A DNA stretch of 64,000 bases from Rhizobium leguminosarum (GCF_001652265.1 NZ_LWBS01000220.1:186001-250000), one strand, 5' to 3'. Shown: positions 8,505-17,692, numbered from the stretch's first letter. The notes: a model not told the origin generated them from the letters alone. Translations and numbers: made by a program.

Positions 8505-10844
8505 ATGGACAAATCCACCTTCGAAGACCGCAAGGCCATCATCGCAGGCCCGATGCACGGCTCGCTGCGGCATGATTCAGCGCATAAGCATGTCACCGGA
8601 ACCGCCGATTATATCGACGATATTCCGGAACCCGCAGGTCTGTTGCATGGCGCCCTCGGCCTATCCGGCCGGGCGCATGCCGAAATCCTCAGCATCGACC
8701 TTTCTGCGGTCGCCGCGCATCCCGGCGTCGTCTGGGTCTTCACCGGCAAGGATGTCCCTGGCGTCAACGACGTCAGCTCCAACGGCAGCCATGACGAGCC
8801 GCTGCTGGCCGAAACTTTAGTTCAGTTCCATGGCCAGCCAATCTTTGCCGTCATCGCCGAGACGCGTGATGCCGCCCGCCGTGCCGCACTGCTAGCAAAG
8901 ATCGACTATCGCGACCTGCCGCATTGGAGTGACATTGACGGCGCGCTCGCCAATGGCGGCCCGCTCGTCATCACTCCGATGACGCTACGGCGCGGCGAGC
9001 CGGACACGGAAATGACGAATGCCGCCATGCGTTTGAAAGGTCAGATGCGCATCGGCGGTCAGGAGCATTTTTACCTCGAAGGCCATATCGCTGTGGCCAT
9101 CCCAGGCGAGGACGACGAGGTCACCGTCTGGTCCTCGACGCAGCATCCGAGCGAGATCCAGCACATCGTCGGCCACGTGCTCGATATTCCCTCGAACGCC
9201 GTGACCGTCAACGTGCGCCGCATGGGCGGCGGCTTCGGCGGCAAGGAGACGCAGGGAAATCAGTTCGCAGCGCTTGCGGCGATCGCCGCCAAGAAGCTCG
9301 GCCGCGCGATCAAATTCCGTCCGGACCGCGACGAGGATATGAGCGCCACCGGCAAGCGCCATGATTTCCTCGTCGATTATGAGCTCGGCTTCGATGCCGA
9401 AGGCCGAATCCACGCGGTTGACGCGACCTATGCGGCGCGCTGCGGCTTCTCTTCCGACCTCTCAGGGCCGGTGACCGACCGTGCCCTCTTCCATGCCGAT
9501 TCCAGCTATTTCTATCCGCATGTGCACCTCACCTCGAAGCCGCTGAAGACGCACACCGTCTCCAACACCGCCTTTCGCGGTTTCGGCGGGCCGCAGGGCA
9601 TGCTCGGCGCCGAGCGCTTCATCGAGGAGATCGCCTATGCCGTCGGCAAGGATCCGCTCGATGTCCGCAAGCTGAATTTCTACGGTCAGCCGGGCTCCGG
9701 GCGTACGCTCACCCCCTACCATCAGGAGGTCGAGGACAATATCATCGCCCGCGTCGTCGAGGAACTGGAGGAAACGGCTGAATACCAGGCACGGCGCAAT
9801 GCCATCATCGCCTTCAACCGCGACAGCCGCTATATCAGAAAGGGCATCGCGCTGACGCCGGTGAAATTCGGCATCTCCTTCACCATGACCGCCTTCAACC
9901 AGGCCGGCGCCCTCGTCCACATCTACCAGGACGGCTCGATCCACCTGAACCATGGCGGCACAGAAATGGGCCAGGGCCTCTACACCAAGGTGGCGCAGGT
10001 GCTGGCCAACAGCTTTCAGGCCGATATAGACAGGGTGAAGATCACCGCGACGACGACAGCCAAGGTGCCGAACACCTCGGCCACTGCCGCCTCCTCCGGC
10101 TCGGACTTGAACGGCATGGCCGCCTATGACGCCGCCCGCCAGATCAAGGAACGGCTGGTGGCCTTCGCCGCCGAGAAATGGGATGTTGGACCTGCCGACA
10201 TCGTCTTCCTGCCGAACCGCGTGCGCGTCGGCGAGATCGAGATCCCCTTCCCCGATTTCATCAAGCAGGCCTATTTCGCACGCGTCCAGCTTTCCGCCGC
10301 CGGCTTCTACAAGACGCCGAAGATCCACTGGGACCGCAAGGCCGGCCGCGGCACGCCCTTCTATTATTTCGCCTACGGCGCCTCCTGCACCGAGGTGTCG
10401 ATCGATACGCTGACGGGAGAATATCTGATCGACCGCACCGACATCCTCCACGATGTCGGCCGCTCGCTGAACCCGGCAATCGACATGGGCCAGGTCGAAG
10501 GCGCCTTCGTGCAGGGCCTGGGTTGGCTGACGACGGAAGAGCTCTGGTGGGACGATAAGGGCCGGCTGCGCACGCATGCGCCTTCCACCTACAAGATCCC
10601 GCTCGCTTCCGACCGTCCGAAGATCTTCAACGTGCGCCTTGCCGAATGGTCCGAGAACACTGAGGCCACCATCGGCCGCTCCAAGGCCGTCGGCGAACCC
10701 CCCTTGATGCTGGCGATCTCGGTGCTGGAAGCCTTGTCGATGGCGGTAGCAAGTGTGGCCAACTACAAGGTCTGCCCGAGGCTTGACGCCCCGGCGACGC
10801 CGGAACGGGTGCTGATGGCGGTCGAGCGGATGAAACGAGTGTAG
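8505..10844 (+). CDS. xdhB: Xanthine dehydrogenase large subunit (molybdopterin)
   Basis: The 779-residue catalytic subunit binds the molybdopterin cofactor and hydroxylates xanthine to urate. Visible molybdenum-site motifs are MGGGFGGKE near residues 241-249, FRGFGGPQG near 356-364, the glycine-rich GGTEMGQG near 484-491 and KAVGEPPLML near 727-736, whose Glu is the catalytic base in the family. Length and motif order are complete. GGAGGG precedes the ATG at 8505. The RIME-like element upstream lies inside the presumed transcript, so expression relative to xdhA may differ. Confidence 0.95.
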   Translation: MDKSTFEDRKAIIAGPMHGSLRHDSAHKHVTGTADYIDDIPEPAGLLHGALGLSGRAHAEILSIDLSAVAAHPGVVWVFTGKDVPGVNDVSSNGSHDEPLLAETLVQFHGQPIFAVIAETRDAARRAALLAKIDYRDLPHWSDIDGALANGGPLVITPMTLRRGEPDTEMTNAAMRLKGQMRIGGQEHFYLEGHIAVAIPGEDDEVTVWSSTQHPSEIQHIVGHVLDIPSNAVTVNVRRMGGGFGGKETQGNQFAALAAIAAKKLGRAIKFRPDRDEDMSATGKRHDFLVDYELGFDAEGRIHAVDATYAARCGFSSDLSGPVTDRALFHADSSYFYPHVHLTSKPLKTHTVSNTAFRGFGGPQGMLGAERFIEEIAYAVGKDPLDVRKLNFYGQPGSGRTLTPYHQEVEDNIIARVVEELEETAEYQARRNAIIAFNRDSRYIRKGIALTPVKFGISFTMTAFNQAGALVHIYQDGSIHLNHGGTEMGQGLYTKVAQVLANSFQADIDRVKITATTTAKVPNTSATAASSGSDLNGMAAYDAARQIKERLVAFAAEKWDVGPADIVFLPNRVRVGEIEIPFPDFIKQAYFARVQLSAAGFYKTPKIHWDRKAGRGTPFYYFAYGASCTEVSIDTLTGEYLIDRTDILHDVGRSLNPAIDMGQVEGAFVQGLGWLTTEELWWDDKGRLRTHAPSTYKIPLASDRPKIFNVRLAEWSENTEATIGRSKAVGEPPLMLAISVLEALSMAVASVANYKVCPRLDAPATPERVLMAVERMKRV

Positions 10845-10911
10845 AGATGCGAACGCGTCCGGCTGGTTTGTTGGTTGAGCAGGACGGGCAGAGAGCTTGG
10901 AGTGAGCGATA

Positions 10912-11103
10912 CCCCCCTCTGTCCTGCCGGACATCACCCCCACAAGGGGGGAGATCAACAAGACGGAATGCTCTGCGCTTCGCTATCCTGCCGCTACATC
11001 ACGAAAGTCCGACTCTGCGCTACGACTTCTCTGTTCCGGGAAGCCGATGCCTCATACCGATCTCCCCCCTTGTGGGGGAGATGTCCGGCAGGACAGAGGG
11101 GGG
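10912..11103. repeat. Long inverted repeat between xdhB and xdhC
   Basis: Two arms of about 45 bp, 10912-10955 and 11059-11103, are inverted copies with about one mismatch. Each contains CCCCC...GGGGG hairpin parts and the block CTGTCCTGCCGGACAT. About 100 bp separates the arms. The element fills most of the 292 bp between xdhB and xdhC. It is different in sequence from the xdhA/xdhB element but similar in design. No gene is seen in this gap. Confidence 0.75.
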
Positions 11104-11136
11104 TGACACACCCCCGAACCCATCGGCCATCCACCC

Positions 11137-11952
11137 ATGACCGACATCCACTCCTTCCTCGCCGCCCACCCGGACTGCATCCTCGTCGATATCACCGGCA
11201 CGCAGGGCTCGACCCCACGCGAGGCCGGTACCTTCATGCTGGTATCGCAAACCGCATTGTGGGGCACGATCGGCGGAGGGCAGTTCGAATTCATGGCGAT
11301 CGCGAATGCGCGAGACATGCTCGCGGGAACCGGCGGGATGGCGCAGATGGATATACCGCTCGGGCCTGACATCGGTCAGTGCTGCGGTGGGCGCACGCAG
11401 CTGCGGTTTCGCGGGGTGACGCAGGCGGTTGCCGAAGAAATCGAGGCCAGACTAACCAGTGAGATCGAGCGTCTGCCGGAGGTCTATCTCTTCGGTGCCG
11501 GCCATGTCGGCCGGGCGCTGGCAACAGCCCTTGCGCCGCTGCCGCTGTCGGTGACGGTCGTCGAGACGCGGCGGGAGGAACTCGCCAACCTGCCTCCCAA
11601 GACGAAGACACGGCTTATGCCGATGCCGGAAGCACTGGTGAAGGATATTCCGGCCGGCGGCGCGGTCGTCATCCTGACGCACGACCACGCGCTGGATTTC
11701 CTTATCGCCCGCGAAGCGCTGGAAAGACCGGATCTCGCCTATGCCGGCATGATCGGCTCGGCGACCAAGCGCGCCACCTTCGCAAGCTGGCTTTCCCGTG
11801 AAGGCGGCGGAGCGCGCGGCTGGATGGAACGGCTGACGCTGCCGATCGGCGCCGCGGCGGTCAGGGACAAGCGTCCTGAGGTGATCGCCGCCATGACCGC
11901 CGCCGAGATCCTGACGGCGCTTGGCGCCTACCGCATGCGCTCGTCTTCGTAG
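11137..11952 (+). CDS. xdhC: Xanthine dehydrogenase accessory protein XdhC
   Basis: A 271-residue XdhC. In Rhodobacter this protein binds molybdenum cofactor, promotes its sulfuration and inserts it into XdhB; it is not part of the finished enzyme. Seen are the N-terminal XdhC/CoxI region with GSTPREAG near residues 23-30, the conserved GQCCGG near 84-89, and a Rossmann-like domain with FGAGHVGRAL near 119-128. The ribosome site is weak. The 3' end overlaps by 25 bp the end of a small convergent gene. It completes xdhABC although separated from xdhB by a long inverted repeat. Confidence 0.93.
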   Translation: MTDIHSFLAAHPDCILVDITGTQGSTPREAGTFMLVSQTALWGTIGGGQFEFMAIANARDMLAGTGGMAQMDIPLGPDIGQCCGGRTQLRFRGVTQAVAEEIEARLTSEIERLPEVYLFGAGHVGRALATALAPLPLSVTVVETRREELANLPPKTKTRLMPMPEALVKDIPAGGAVVILTHDHALDFLIAREALERPDLAYAGMIGSATKRATFASWLSREGGGARGWMERLTLPIGAAAVRDKRPEVIAAMTAAEILTALGAYRMRSSS

Positions 11953-12131
11953 TAGGGATCGCGTCCGTCGAGGAAACCGAGATCGCGCTTGACGCGATCG
12001 GGCGCCGCATTGAGATCGAGCCGGGGTAGATGGCGGAAACGATCAGCGCCGCTTGCCAGCCAGCCGGCAAGACGTCGGAAAATCTGGATTCTCTGCTGCG
12101 GCCGGCCCTCTTCGATAACATGGCAGTCCAT
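11928..12131 (-). CDS. Small basic protein, weakly DUF1127-like
   Basis: This 67-residue frame has a good ribosome site, GAGGTGAT, about 5 bases before the ATG, and a protein-like sequence with a basic helix (IFRRLAGWLASGADRF) and the ending VKRDLGFLDGRDPYYEDER. The segment KRDLGFLDGRD resembles the C-terminal part of DUF1127 proteins; this is a weak resemblance. DUF1127 genes are controlled by LysR-type regulators in several Rhizobiales (the VtlR/LsrB regulon). Here the gene is divergent from a LysR regulator with a dyad between them. Its 3' end overlaps xdhC by 25 bp on the opposite strand. Confidence 0.6.
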   Translation of the reverse strand: MDCHVIEEGRPQQRIQIFRRLAGWLASGADRFRHLPRLDLNAAPDRVKRDLGFLDGRDPYYEDERMR

Positions 12132-12161
12132 GACATCACCTCGATAGATTGATGGTATGAG

Positions 12162-12189
12162 TTGCAGTTTGCCGCCAAAAATGCTGCAA
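12162..12189. promoter_or_regulatory. Dyad in the LysR / small-gene divergent promoter
   Basis: TTGCAG (12162-12167) and CTGCAA (12184-12189) are inverted copies 16 bp apart, in the 101-bp space between the divergent small gene and LysR gene. Position and symmetry fit a LysR-type operator. The wide spacing is longer than the classical T-N11-A core, so this is a candidate only. Confidence 0.4.
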
Positions 12190-12232
12190 TTCCAATCGAA
12201 CGACCGTCTGCCTGCATCAAGAGAACTTATCC

Positions 12233-13129
12233 ATGAAACTGTCGAAACAATTCCCGCTGAATGCGCTACGCGTCTTCGAGGCCGCTGCCCGGCTCGGAAG
12301 TTTTACCAAGGCAGGCGATGAACTCGGCATGACGCAGACGGCCGTCAGCTATCAGATCAAACTGCTGGAGGAGAATGTCGGCGAGCCGCTCTTCCTGCGC
12401 CGTCCCCGCCAGATCGCGCTGACAGAGACCGGCGAGCGGCTGGCGCCGAAGGTGACCGAAGCCTTTGCCATGCTGCACGACGCGATGGCGACGGCGCGCG
12501 ACAGCGTCGAAGGCACGCTCGCGATCAGTTCGACCCATACCTTCGCCTCGAAATGGCTGGCGCCGCGCCTCGGCTCCTTCCACTTGAAGCATCCGGCAAT
12601 CGCGGTGCGCTTTCAGGCGAGCTCGGATATCATCGATTTCGCCCGCGAGCAGATCGATGTCGGCATCCGCTGGGGCGACGGCAACTGGCCGGGGCTGACG
12701 CTGCACCGGCTGATGGGCTTGGAGTTCACGCCGATGCTGAGCCCAAAGCTGGCGGAGACGGCAGGCGGCATCAGGGAGCCGCGCGATCTCCTGAAGTTCG
12801 ATCTCTTCGACGCCGGCGACATCTGGTGGAAACAATGGTTCGAGGCAGCCGGCGTCACGGAGACGGATCTCGACCGGCGCCCGCGCAACCAGCTCGGCTC
12901 TCAGGCGGTGGAAGCCGACGCGGCAATCGCCGGCCATGGCGTCGCCATCCTTCATCCTGCCTTCTATGCGGCAGAGATCGCCCTCGGCCGGCTGTATCAG
13001 CCCTTCGAACTGACCCGCAGCGATGGCAAGGCCTACTGGCTCGTCTACCCCGAAAACCGTCGCAACGTGCCGAAGATCAAGGCCTTCCGCAACTGGATCC
13101 TTGAGGAGATGAAGGCAGCCGGAAATTAG
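12233..13129 (+). CDS. LysR-family transcriptional regulator, GcvA-like
   Basis: A 298-residue LysR regulator. The winged helix-turn-helix occupies residues 1-65, with the recognition part AGDELGMTQTAVSYQIKLLE near 25-44; the effector domain follows from about 90. The sequence style (PLNALRVFEAAARLGSFTKA, GIRWGDGNWPGL) is that of the GcvA/AmpR branch. It is divergent from a small DUF1127-like gene and probably controls that gene and itself; a link to the neighbouring purine genes is possible but not shown. No effector can be named. Confidence 0.9.
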   Translation: MKLSKQFPLNALRVFEAAARLGSFTKAGDELGMTQTAVSYQIKLLEENVGEPLFLRRPRQIALTETGERLAPKVTEAFAMLHDAMATARDSVEGTLAISSTHTFASKWLAPRLGSFHLKHPAIAVRFQASSDIIDFAREQIDVGIRWGDGNWPGLTLHRLMGLEFTPMLSPKLAETAGGIREPRDLLKFDLFDAGDIWWKQWFEAAGVTETDLDRRPRNQLGSQAVEADAAIAGHGVAILHPAFYAAEIALGRLYQPFELTRSDGKAYWLVYPENRRNVPKIKAFRNWILEEMKAAGN

Positions 13130-13184
13130 AGCATCGCACGCCGGACCCGTTTCATGAGCTGGCTCCGGTCCTGTGGTCCCGCCT

Positions 13185-13523
13185 TCAATAACCCATTTCC
13201 GGCGCGTAGAAACAGCGCGGCGTATCCTCGTTCGGGAACAGACAGAGATGATAGTCGTTGTCGCCGGATTGCATCGCCTTCGTCATCGGCAGCAGGAAAA
13301 CATGAGCATGCGTAACCAGCCGGTGGTCGCCCGGCAGCAGCGTCACGCGATATCCCCCTGGCGTCACCGCCACGCTTTTCGAAGGGATCATCTGGCAATC
13401 GCCATTATGACTGTCGCCGTTGCAACAATAGGGGTCATAACTCCACCCCGAAGGTGCGTCGTGAGCCGTCGCCAACGACGCATACGCAATCATCACACAC
13501 GTCAGAATACTGCGCATCGGCAT
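13185..13523 (-). CDS. Small exported hypothetical protein, Cys-containing
   Basis: A 112-residue protein begins with MRSILTCVMIAYASLATA, a signal peptide with likely cleavage after residue 20. The mature part has paired cysteines in YDPYCCNGDSHNGDCQ and later single ones in YHLCLFP and PRCFYAPEMGY, suggesting disulfides in the periplasm. GGAGAAG lies about 1 base from the ATG at 13523. I know this type only as a hypothetical protein of rhizobia. A longer frame in the same phase extends upstream, but codon quality and the ribosome site favour 13523. Confidence 0.75.
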   Translation of the reverse strand: MPMRSILTCVMIAYASLATAHDAPSGWSYDPYCCNGDSHNGDCQMIPSKSVAVTPGGYRVTLLPGDHRLVTHAHVFLLPMTKAMQSGDNDYHLCLFPNEDTPRCFYAPEMGY

Positions 13524-13882
13524 CTTCTCCGTCGATGAATGCGCCGCCGATGATCTAACGGTTCTTATTTTATTCCGGCGGCCTGCAAAATAACTGTAAT
13601 CGAGTCGTCGCGGTTCAAGATCTGCTGAATTAGCAGATTCAGTATAAGTCAGAGATAATGCACAGCCTTCTCGGCAGCTTTTAGGCACGCGACAGCAGAT
13701 CGGTGATCCGACCGCGATCGGCAACTTCGGCAAAACCGCCGAAGATCTCGACGGGCGCGGCGATTCCGCCATTGCTCCTTTGGCCGCGCCGGTCGTTGCG
13801 CGTGTGCAGTTCTTCAATCTCCTCTTCCCTCCCCGCCAAAATTTCCGCAATGTCACGAGTCGGAGGAAGATAGGGGAACTCG
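13524..13882. other. Intergenic region upstream of puuD
   Basis: This 359-bp stretch separates two divergent genes. The half next to puuD (13681-13880) is open on both strands. The minus-strand frame to 13899 would give about 72 residues with fair third-position GC but lacks a ribosome site and would overlap the puuD start. I do not call it a gene. Promoters of puuD and of the exported protein must lie here; none could be assigned. Confidence 0.4.
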
Positions 13883-15121
13883 ATGTATGAATATGCCATA
13901 GCATGGGAATGGCTCGCCTTCGCGGCGCGTTGGTTCCATGTCATTACCGCGATCGCCTGGATCGGATCGTCCTTTTATTTTATCGCCCTCGATCTCGGAC
14001 TGGTGAAACGCCCGCATCTGCCGCCCGGCGCCTATGGCGAGGAATGGCAGGTTCATGGCGGCGGCTTCTACCATATCCAGAAATATCTGGTGGCGCCCGC
14101 CCAGATGCCGGAGCACCTGACCTGGTTCAAATACGAGAGCTATTTCACCTGGATTTCCGGTTTTTTGATGCTGTGCATCGTCTATTACGGAGGCGCCGAC
14201 CTCTTCCTGATCGACCGGCACGTGCTCGATATCAGCCCGCCCGTCGCCGTCCTGATCTCCCTGGCGTCGCTTGCCCTCGGCTGGATCATCTACGACCTGC
14301 TCTGCAAATCCCCGCTTGGGCGGAATACCTGGGGGCTGATGGCGGTGCTCTATGTCGTGCTCGTCTTCATGGCCTGGGGCTATACGCAGCTTTTCACCGG
14401 CCGTGCCGCCTTCCTGCATCTCGGCGCCTTCACCGCGACGATCATGTCTGCCAACGTCTTCATGATCATCATTCCGAACCAGAAGATCGTCGTCGCCGAC
14501 CTCATCGCCGGACGGGTTCCCGATCCCAAATATGGGCAGGTCGCCAAGCAGCGTTCGCTACACAATAACTACCTGACGCTACCCGTCATCTTCTTCATGC
14601 TGTCGAACCATTATCCGCTCTCCTTCGGTACGCAGTTCAATTGGGTGATCGCGGCCCTGGTCTTCCTGATGGGCGTCACCATCCGCCACTGGTTCAACAC
14701 GACGCATGCGAGGAAAGGCCGGCCGACCTGGACCTGGATCGTCACCGTCATCCTTTTCATCCTGATCATGTGGCTTTCGACCGTGCCGAAGCTGCTGACC
14801 GGCGAAACGGATACGGCGACGGTCGCGCCTGCCTTCCAGCAATTCGCCGGCGATCCACATTTCCCCGCCGTCAAGCAATTGGTCTCGACGCGCTGTTCCA
14901 TGTGCCACGCGGCCGAGCCGGTCTATGAGGGCATTGTGCGGCCGCCGAAGGGCGTGATGCTCGAAAACGACGCGGAAATCGCCGCCCATGCCCGCGAGAT
15001 CTATATACAGGCGGGCCGCAGCCATGCCATGCCGCCCGGCAACATCACCGACATCACGCCGGACGAGCGCAAGCTGCTGGTCGCCTGGTTCGAGAGCGCA
15101 GTCGAAGGCAAGAAACAATGA
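13883..15121 (+). CDS. puuD: Urate hydroxylase PuuD (membrane, cytochrome c domain)
   Basis: A 412-residue integral membrane urate oxidase converting urate to 5-hydroxyisourate. Residues 1-310 hold about eight or nine membrane segments with conserved His and Trp (WFHVITAIAWIGSSFYF near 17-33, KQRSLHNNYLTLPV near 222-235). The C-terminal 100 residues form a cytochrome c domain with the haem motif CSMCH near 335-339 and a distal Met in HAMPPGNIT. This type replaces the soluble urate oxidase in many Proteobacteria and passes electrons to the respiratory chain. GGGGAAC precedes the ATG. Its stop overlaps the guaD start (ATGA). Confidence 0.93.
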   Translation: MYEYAIAWEWLAFAARWFHVITAIAWIGSSFYFIALDLGLVKRPHLPPGAYGEEWQVHGGGFYHIQKYLVAPAQMPEHLTWFKYESYFTWISGFLMLCIVYYGGADLFLIDRHVLDISPPVAVLISLASLALGWIIYDLLCKSPLGRNTWGLMAVLYVVLVFMAWGYTQLFTGRAAFLHLGAFTATIMSANVFMIIIPNQKIVVADLIAGRVPDPKYGQVAKQRSLHNNYLTLPVIFFMLSNHYPLSFGTQFNWVIAALVFLMGVTIRHWFNTTHARKGRPTWTWIVTVILFILIMWLSTVPKLLTGETDTATVAPAFQQFAGDPHFPAVKQLVSTRCSMCHAAEPVYEGIVRPPKGVMLENDAEIAAHAREIYIQAGRSHAMPPGNITDITPDERKLLVAWFESAVEGKKQ

Positions 15122-16428
15122 CGACGACACTCCTGCGCGGCCGCCTGCTTTCCTTCCATCGCGCGCCGCTAAGCCTCGCCGACAGCCAAAGCTATCTCTA
15201 CGAGGAGGATGGCGGCCTGCTGATCGAGAATGGGCTGATCGCGGCAATCGGCGCCTATGCCGACGTCAAGGCAAAAGCAGCCGGGGACGCAGCCGAGATC
15301 GACCACCGCCCGCATCTCATCATGCCTGGCTTCATCGATATGCACCTGCATTTTCCGCAGATGCAGGTGATTGCCTCCTACGCCGCCAACCTGCTCGAAT
15401 GGCTGAATACCCATACCTTTCCCGAGGAATGCCGTTTCGTCGAAAGCGCGCATGCCGAAAGGATCGCCACGCATTTCTACGACGAGCTGATCCGCCATGG
15501 CACGACGACGGCGGTCGCTTATTGCTCCGTGCACAAGACCTCGGCCGACGCCTTCTTCGCCGAGGCGATGAAGCGCAATATGCGCATGGTCGGCGGCAAG
15601 GTAATGATGGACCGCAATGCCCCGCAGGGCCTGCTCGACACGCCCGAGATGGGCTATGACGAGACCCGCCAGGTGATATCGGACTGGCACGGCAAGGGCC
15701 GCAACCACGTCGCCATCACCCCGCGTTTTGCCATCACCTCGACACCGGCGCAGATGGAAGCGACATCAGCCCTTGCCCGCGAATTTCCCGACCTGCACAT
15801 CCAGACGCATCTTTCGGAAAATCACGACGAGATCAAATTCACCTGCGAGCTCTATCCCGACGCGATCGACTATACCGACATCTACGCCCGCTACGGCCTG
15901 CTCGGGCCGAAAAGCCTCTTCGGCCACGCCATCCACCTGTCCGAGCGCGAGGCCGATGTGATGAGCGAGGCGGGTGCCGTCGCCGTCCACTGCCCGACCT
16001 CGAACCTCTTCCTCGGCTCAGGCCTGTTTCCGCTGAAGGCGCTGGCGCGGCGGGAAAAGCCGGTCCGTATCGGCGTGGCGACCGATATCGGCGGCGGTTC
16101 CAGCTATTCGATGCTGCGGACGATGGACGAAGCCTACAAGATCCAGCAATTGCTCGGAGAACGGCTGAACCCGCTGGAAAGCTATTATCTGATGACGCGC
16201 GGCAATGCCGAGGCGCTGTCGCTGGCGGACCGGATCGGCACGCTGGAACCCGGCACCGAAGCCGATCTCGTCGTTCTCGATGCAACGGCGACACCGGCTA
16301 TGGCGCTGAAGATGGAAGTGGTGAAGACGCTGCCCGAGGAACTCTTCCTGCTGCAGACGATGGGTGACGACCGTGCGATCGCCGAGACCTATGTGGCCGG
16401 TGTTGCGTTGAAGGCGGGGCTTCGATGA
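15118..16428 (+). CDS. guaD: Guanine deaminase
   Basis: A 436-residue amidohydrolase that deaminates guanine to xanthine, feeding xanthine dehydrogenase. The zinc motif is DMHLHFPQ near residues 75-82, followed by the guanine-deaminase signature LEWLNTHTFPEE near 97-108. Later metal ligands appear in IQTHLSENHDEI near 227-238, GHAIHLSE near 269-276 and ATDIGGGSS near 320-328. It overlaps puuD by four bases and is translationally coupled to it. Full length for the family. Confidence 0.95.
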   Translation: MTTTLLRGRLLSFHRAPLSLADSQSYLYEEDGGLLIENGLIAAIGAYADVKAKAAGDAAEIDHRPHLIMPGFIDMHLHFPQMQVIASYAANLLEWLNTHTFPEECRFVESAHAERIATHFYDELIRHGTTTAVAYCSVHKTSADAFFAEAMKRNMRMVGGKVMMDRNAPQGLLDTPEMGYDETRQVISDWHGKGRNHVAITPRFAITSTPAQMEATSALAREFPDLHIQTHLSENHDEIKFTCELYPDAIDYTDIYARYGLLGPKSLFGHAIHLSEREADVMSEAGAVAVHCPTSNLFLGSGLFPLKALARREKPVRIGVATDIGGGSSYSMLRTMDEAYKIQQLLGERLNPLESYYLMTRGNAEALSLADRIGTLEPGTEADLVVLDATATPAMALKMEVVKTLPEELFLLQTMGDDRAIAETYVAGVALKAGLR

Positions 16429-16549
16429 CACGCCCTTTTACTCTCGAATTTGGACCGTGAAAGCAGCCCGGCACGGCCAATTTCCCATAACGCTCCTGCG
16501 AAATTCATGTTATGGCCGATGGCCGCATTCAGATGTGAAGGTTCAATTC

Positions 16550-17692
16550 GTGGCTACTCCGCTGACCATCGCCGACTTGAAAAAGCTCGCACAGCGCCGT
16601 GTGCCGAAGATGTTTTTCGACTATGCGGATTCAGGCGCCTGGACGGAATCGACCTATGCAGCCAACGAGAGCGATTTCAGCCAGATCAAGCTGCGCCAGC
16701 GGGTGATGGTCGATATGACCAACCGCACGCTGGCAACGACGATGATCGGCCAGAAAGTGTCGATGCCCGTGGCGCTGGCGCCAACCGGACTGACCGGCAT
16801 GCAGCATGCCGATGGCGAGATGCTGGCGGCACGTGCTGCCGAGGAATTCGGCGTTCCCTTCACGCTTTCGACGATGAGCATCTGCTCGATCGAGGACGTG
16901 GCTTCGGTGACGACGCGCCCCTTCTGGTTCCAGCTCTACGTGATGAGGGACAAGGATTTCGTCCTCAACCTCATCAACCGCGCCAAGGCGGCCGGATGCT
17001 CGGCGCTGGTGCTGACCGTCGATCTGCAGATCCTCGGCCAGCGGCATAAAGACCTGCGCAACGGCCTGTCGGCGCCGCCGAAATTCACCCCGAAACATGT
17101 CTGGCAGATGGCGACCCGGCCCTTCTGGTGCCTGGATATGCTGCAGACCAAGCGCCGCAGCTTCGGCAATATCGTCGGCCATGCGAAGAATGTCTCCAAT
17201 ATTGCCTCGCTCGCCGCTTGGACGCACGAGCAGTTCGACCCGCGGCTGTCCTGGGCCGATGTCGCCTGGATCAAGGAACAATGGGGCGGCCCGCTGATCA
17301 TCAAGGGCATACTCGATCCGGAGGATGCGAAGGCGGCCGTCGACACCGGCGCCGATGCGATCGTCGTTTCCAATCACGGAGGCCGCCAGCTTGACGGCGC
17401 CCCCTCCTCGATCAGCATGCTGCCGAAGATCGTCGACGCCGTCGGCGACCGCATCGAGGTCCATCTCGACGGCGGCATCCGCTCCGGCCAGGACGTGCTG
17501 AAGGCCGTGGCGCACGGTGCCAAGGGCACTTATATCGGCCGCCCCTTCCTTTACGGTCTCGGCGCCATGGGCAAGGAAGGCGTGTCGCTGGCGCTCTGCA
17601 TCATCCGCAAGGAGATGGACATCACCATGGCGCTCTGCGGCAAGCGCGACATTAATGACGTGAATTCGTCGATCATCGACGGGCGGCAGTAA
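16550..17692 (+). CDS. FMN-dependent 2-hydroxyacid oxidase/dehydrogenase (LldD-like)
   Basis: A 380-residue member of the glycolate oxidase / L-lactate dehydrogenase family, oxidising an L-2-hydroxy acid to the 2-oxo acid with FMN. The N-terminal DYADSGAWTE near 24-33, the catalytic SNHGGRQLDG near 270-279 (His base, Arg substrate clamp) and HLDGGIRSGQDVLKA near 302-316 are present. I chose the GTG at 16550 because GAAGG precedes it and typical rhizobial homologues begin ATPLTIADLKKL. An ATG at 16457 would add 31 unconserved residues. It follows guaD by 121 bp. The substrate (lactate, glycolate or other) is not settled by sequence. Confidence 0.88.
   Translation: MATPLTIADLKKLAQRRVPKMFFDYADSGAWTESTYAANESDFSQIKLRQRVMVDMTNRTLATTMIGQKVSMPVALAPTGLTGMQHADGEMLAARAAEEFGVPFTLSTMSICSIEDVASVTTRPFWFQLYVMRDKDFVLNLINRAKAAGCSALVLTVDLQILGQRHKDLRNGLSAPPKFTPKHVWQMATRPFWCLDMLQTKRRSFGNIVGHAKNVSNIASLAAWTHEQFDPRLSWADVAWIKEQWGGPLIIKGILDPEDAKAAVDTGADAIVVSNHGGRQLDGAPSSISMLPKIVDAVGDRIEVHLDGGIRSGQDVLKAVAHGAKGTYIGRPFLYGLGAMGKEGVSLALCIIRKEMDITMALCGKRDINDVNSSIIDGRQ

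Noticed and set aside
9462..10961. Antisense frame of 499 codons across xdhB
   Set aside because: A high-GC shadow of XdhB, His/Arg/Gly-rich and without any known domain.
13681..13899. Minus-strand small gene upstream of puuD
   Set aside because: Fair third-position GC, but no ribosome site, overlap with the puuD start, and no recognised family; the other strand is also open here.
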